DNA from: an uncultured Draconibacterium sp.
GTDB taxonomy: Bacteria > Bacteroidota > Bacteroidia > Bacteroidales > Prolixibacteraceae
DNA length: 64,000 bases
NCBI RefSeq assembly: GCF_913060805.1
Contig: NZ_CAJXTC010000004.1
Coordinates: forward strand, 124,001 to 188,000
Direction: 5' to 3'
Shown: positions 61,965 through 64,000 of the stretch, piece by piece
How positions within the stretch are numbered: position 1 is the first letter of the stretch
How the letters are laid out: each line of letters opens with the position of its first letter
Notes under the pieces: generated by a model
The model's input: only the letters and a program-made list of their open reading frames with translations
What the model was told of the DNA's origin: nothing
The model's database searches: none
Position numbers and translations under genes: made by a program

Positions 61965-64000
61965 TTAATTAAACAGTTTAATTCCAAAGAAAACTGATCT
62001 CGGTTTTGCCGGACCGTAAACATAACCACTGTCGCGGTTTTTACCTTTGTCGAAATCATCCTGGTAATTATCGAACAGGTTGCTTACGCCGCCAAATATT
62101 TCAATCGATGAATCGATTCTTTTCAGCTCGAAAGTGTAACCCACTTTTACGTTGGTTTCCATAAATGATGGCGAATCAAAAAGCACGTCTTGATCGATTG
62201 TACCTGCATCACCGGCCAAACCGTAATGAGGCACCAACATTGTTCCGGTGTACACTCCTGACAACGATGCGCTAAACCGGTTCGTCGGCGTCCATGTAAG
62301 TGTATAGTAGCCGTAAGTTTCGGGCGTGCGCAAATACTTTTTCTCACCCGGCAATTCTTCCGACCAATTAACGGCGTTGTCGTACTCGCTGCGTTGAACG
62401 GTTATTCCAGCCTCAATTTGTAGTTTACGGTCGAAATTGGAGCGTGCTTCAAAAGTAGCGCCGTACACCTGGCTGTTCCCGCCGTTGCGTTTTTCCATCA
62501 ACGAATTACCGGCATCATCGGTTCCCACTTCTTCCAAAACAAAAGCATCTTTTAGCTGGGTGTAAAATCCTTCCAGCGTAAATCCAATAATGTGTTTTTC
62601 GGTAGGTTTGTCCCAGTTTAACGATGCACTTAAACTTTGCGAACGCTCTTCTTCCAGATCGTCGGCCAGTTCAATGGTTTGAATTCCTCCGCCTGCAAAA
62701 GCAATGTGCATATCGGCATCAAAAGCTTGCGGTGCACGAAATCCGGTTGACCACGACAGACGCAGCTGTGTGTACGAATCAGGTTTCAGCAGCAGCGAAA
62801 CCCGCGGGTTCAGTACCAGTTTATCGACAAAATTGTGTTTGTCGGCACGTACTCCGGCCAGCAAAGTTGTTTTTTGAGTAATCGACCAGTCGCTTTGAAT
62901 AAATGCACCAAAGTTTTTGGTTTGCTGATCGATCAAATAATCGTAAGCAGTAATTTCATCAAAAACGTCGTCGTAAATAAACTCGGTGCCAAAAGTAAGA
63001 ATGTTAGTGCCGGCGCCAACAAAATCGTTTATGGCGTGGTTTACCTGTGCCCCAACTTGGTAGGTCGAGTTTTTTGAATCGCCGTAAGGTGGCGCATTGT
63101 TATAGTCCTGTAATTCCTGTCCTTCGTCGGGTGCAATGCCGGTAAAATGATCGCGCTGTGTATACTGTCCGGCAGAATAAAGAACAAAACTGGTACGCAT
63201 TGTTGGGGTGTAGGTGTAATCGATTCCTCCCATTAATACATTGTGAGTCCGTTCTTCCGATTGTTTGGCCAGGTAGGCCGGTCCGTCAATCATTTCGCCT
63301 CCGAAACGGTATTCGTAGGTACTCGAGAAATTCGCCTCAATTTTCTGATCTTCATCGATTTGGAAGAAGGAATTAATGCCAAACGAGTTGTTCTTTATTT
63401 CCGGTAACTCCGAGAAATTATCGCCGTTAGCATCAAAAGCGTCGCGCTGGCGGTGAAAAGCATACATTGACATTCCGGCGTTCCGTTTTTGCGATAAGGC
63501 GGTTAATGTTGCACTTACATTGTAGTCGAGTGCGTCGCTGCCGATAATGGAATTGTTGGACGTAACTTCGTACGAATTTCGCTGCGGCAATTTGGTAATG
63601 ATATTTACGGTTCCGCCAATGGCACTCGATCCGTAAAGTGCAGACGCTCCGCCACGAACAACTTCGATGCGCTCAACCATTTCGGTGGGCAGTTGCTCGA
63701 GGCCATAAAGTCCGGTAAGCGGGCTAAAAACAGAGCGACCGTTAATTAGAATCTGGCTGTAAGCGCCGCCCAAACCATTCATCCGTAACTGCGTGTAATT
63801 ACAGGTTTGGCAGTCGGTTTCCATGCGTAATCCGGGTTGAAAACTCAATGACTCGGAAATGGTTTGCGCCGCTACTTTTTCAATGGTTTTGGCATCAAGC
63901 ACATTCACAATTACAGCACTTTCAGTTTGCCGTTTAAATGTTTTTGTGCCGGTAATCACCACTTCGTCCATGTGAATTACATCTTCTTCCAGATCAAACT
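61965..64000 (-). CDS. TonB-dependent receptor, CxxC plug (5' end cut by window edge)
   Basis: The frame runs from the stop at 61965 to the window edge (at least 678 codons), so signal and regulatory domain are missing. The first in-frame ATG inside is 63971 but the residues before it (FDLEEDVIH) continue the same frame. The plug has DCQTCNYTQLRMNGLGGAYS, with CxxC at about 63812-63801, as in the convergent receptor. Barrel ends KPRSVFFGIKLFN. Paralogue of the 59531 gene; likely metal or metallophore uptake. Confidence 0.88.
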   Translation of the reverse strand, partial: FDLEEDVIHMDEVVITGTKTFKRQTESAVIVNVLDAKTIEKVAAQTISESLSFQPGLRMETDCQTCNYTQLRMNGLGGAYSQILINGRSVFSPLTGLYGLEQLPTEMVERIEVVRGGASALYGSSAIGGTVNIITKLPQRNSYEVTSNNSIIGSDALDYNVSATLTALSQKRNAGMSMYAFHRQRDAFDANGDNFSELPEIKNNSFGINSFFQIDEDQKIEANFSSTYEYRFGGEMIDGPAYLAKQSEERTHNVLMGGIDYTYTPTMRTSFVLYSAGQYTQRDHFTGIAPDEGQELQDYNNAPPYGDSKNSTYQVGAQVNHAINDFVGAGTNILTFGTEFIYDDVFDEITAYDYLIDQQTKNFGAFIQSDWSITQKTTLLAGVRADKHNFVDKLVLNPRVSLLLKPDSYTQLRLSWSTGFRAPQAFDADMHIAFAGGGIQTIELADDLEEERSQSLSASLNWDKPTEKHIIGFTLEGFYTQLKDAFVLEEVGTDDAGNSLMEKRNGGNSQVYGATFEARSNFDRKLQIEAGITVQRSEYDNAVNWSEELPGEKKYLRTPETYGYYTLTWTPTNRFSASLSGVYTGTMLVPHYGLAGDAGTIDQDVLFDSPSFMETNVKVGYTFELKRIDSSIEIFGGVSNLFDNYQDDFDKGKNRDSGYVYGPAKPRSVFFGIKLFN

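Noticed and set aside
1-64000. Search for tRNA, rRNA, CRISPR array and transposase genes
   Set aside because: No cloverleaf with a GTTCRANNC T-arm, no regularly spaced direct repeats of CRISPR length, and no transposase motif were seen by reading; I cannot run a scan.

Overview
The window looks like chromosomal DNA of a free-living Bacteroidota bacterium, probably from the marine or sediment Marinilabiliales/Prolixibacteraceae type (the phylum is well supported, the order is only an impression). The evidence is: Bacteroidota promoters (-7 element TAnnTTTG), single-chain glycyl-tRNA synthetase, DUF2807, DUF4834, DUF5723 and DUF2752 proteins, SusC-like TonB receptors, Tat-exported Gfo/Idh/MocA oxidoreductases, GH97, and Crp/Fnr proteins with N-terminal cysteines. 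I see no tRNA, rRNA, CRISPR array or complete insertion sequence. Both window edges cut genes.

Layout. 1-5.7 kb (minus strand): a glycan operon with a YfhO-type membrane protein, a GT2 and a GT4 glycosyltransferase and a C5-epimerase-like protein cut by the edge. 5.8-11 kb: glyS, a DUF4834/DUF5723 pair, and two tandem DUF2807 proteins. 11.5-18.3 kb (plus): an S41 protease, a MITE-like element, two MscS channels, a DNPH1-like hydrolase, and an oxidoreductase/TIM-barrel pair. 18.4-19.1 kb: DUF2752 and dispanin-like membrane proteins. 19.2-25.5 kb: a candidate small RNA, an OMP_b-brl_3 receptor, then a BlaI repressor with an M56 peptidase fused to four plug-like repeats and a TonB-like C-terminus. 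25.9-28.7 kb: GH97 and an MBL-fold hydrolase.

28.8-44.6 kb is the accessory heart: rhodaneses (single-domain, double-domain lipoproteins, and two cysteine-free versions), a porin, two convergent Crp/Fnr regulators, a consensus FNR-type palindrome, a tetraheme NapC-SUMF1 fusion, a split YeeE/YedE sulfur transporter and a globin. I infer an envelope pathway for inorganic or sulfane sulfur, probably redox controlled. Unrelated genes (a second oxidoreductase, a collagen-like lipoprotein, ComF) are interspersed.

44.8-58.9 kb is mostly housekeeping: a porin-like protein, sirtuin, DnaG, a PNPOx-like protein, an SDR epimerase, YedK, GHL10, TetR, RNase R, a Big_5 lipoprotein and two small conserved proteins, with a second strong small-RNA candidate at 52.8 kb. 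59-64 kb holds a histidine-rich membrane protein and two convergent TonB receptors that share a CxxC in the plug, suggesting metal uptake.
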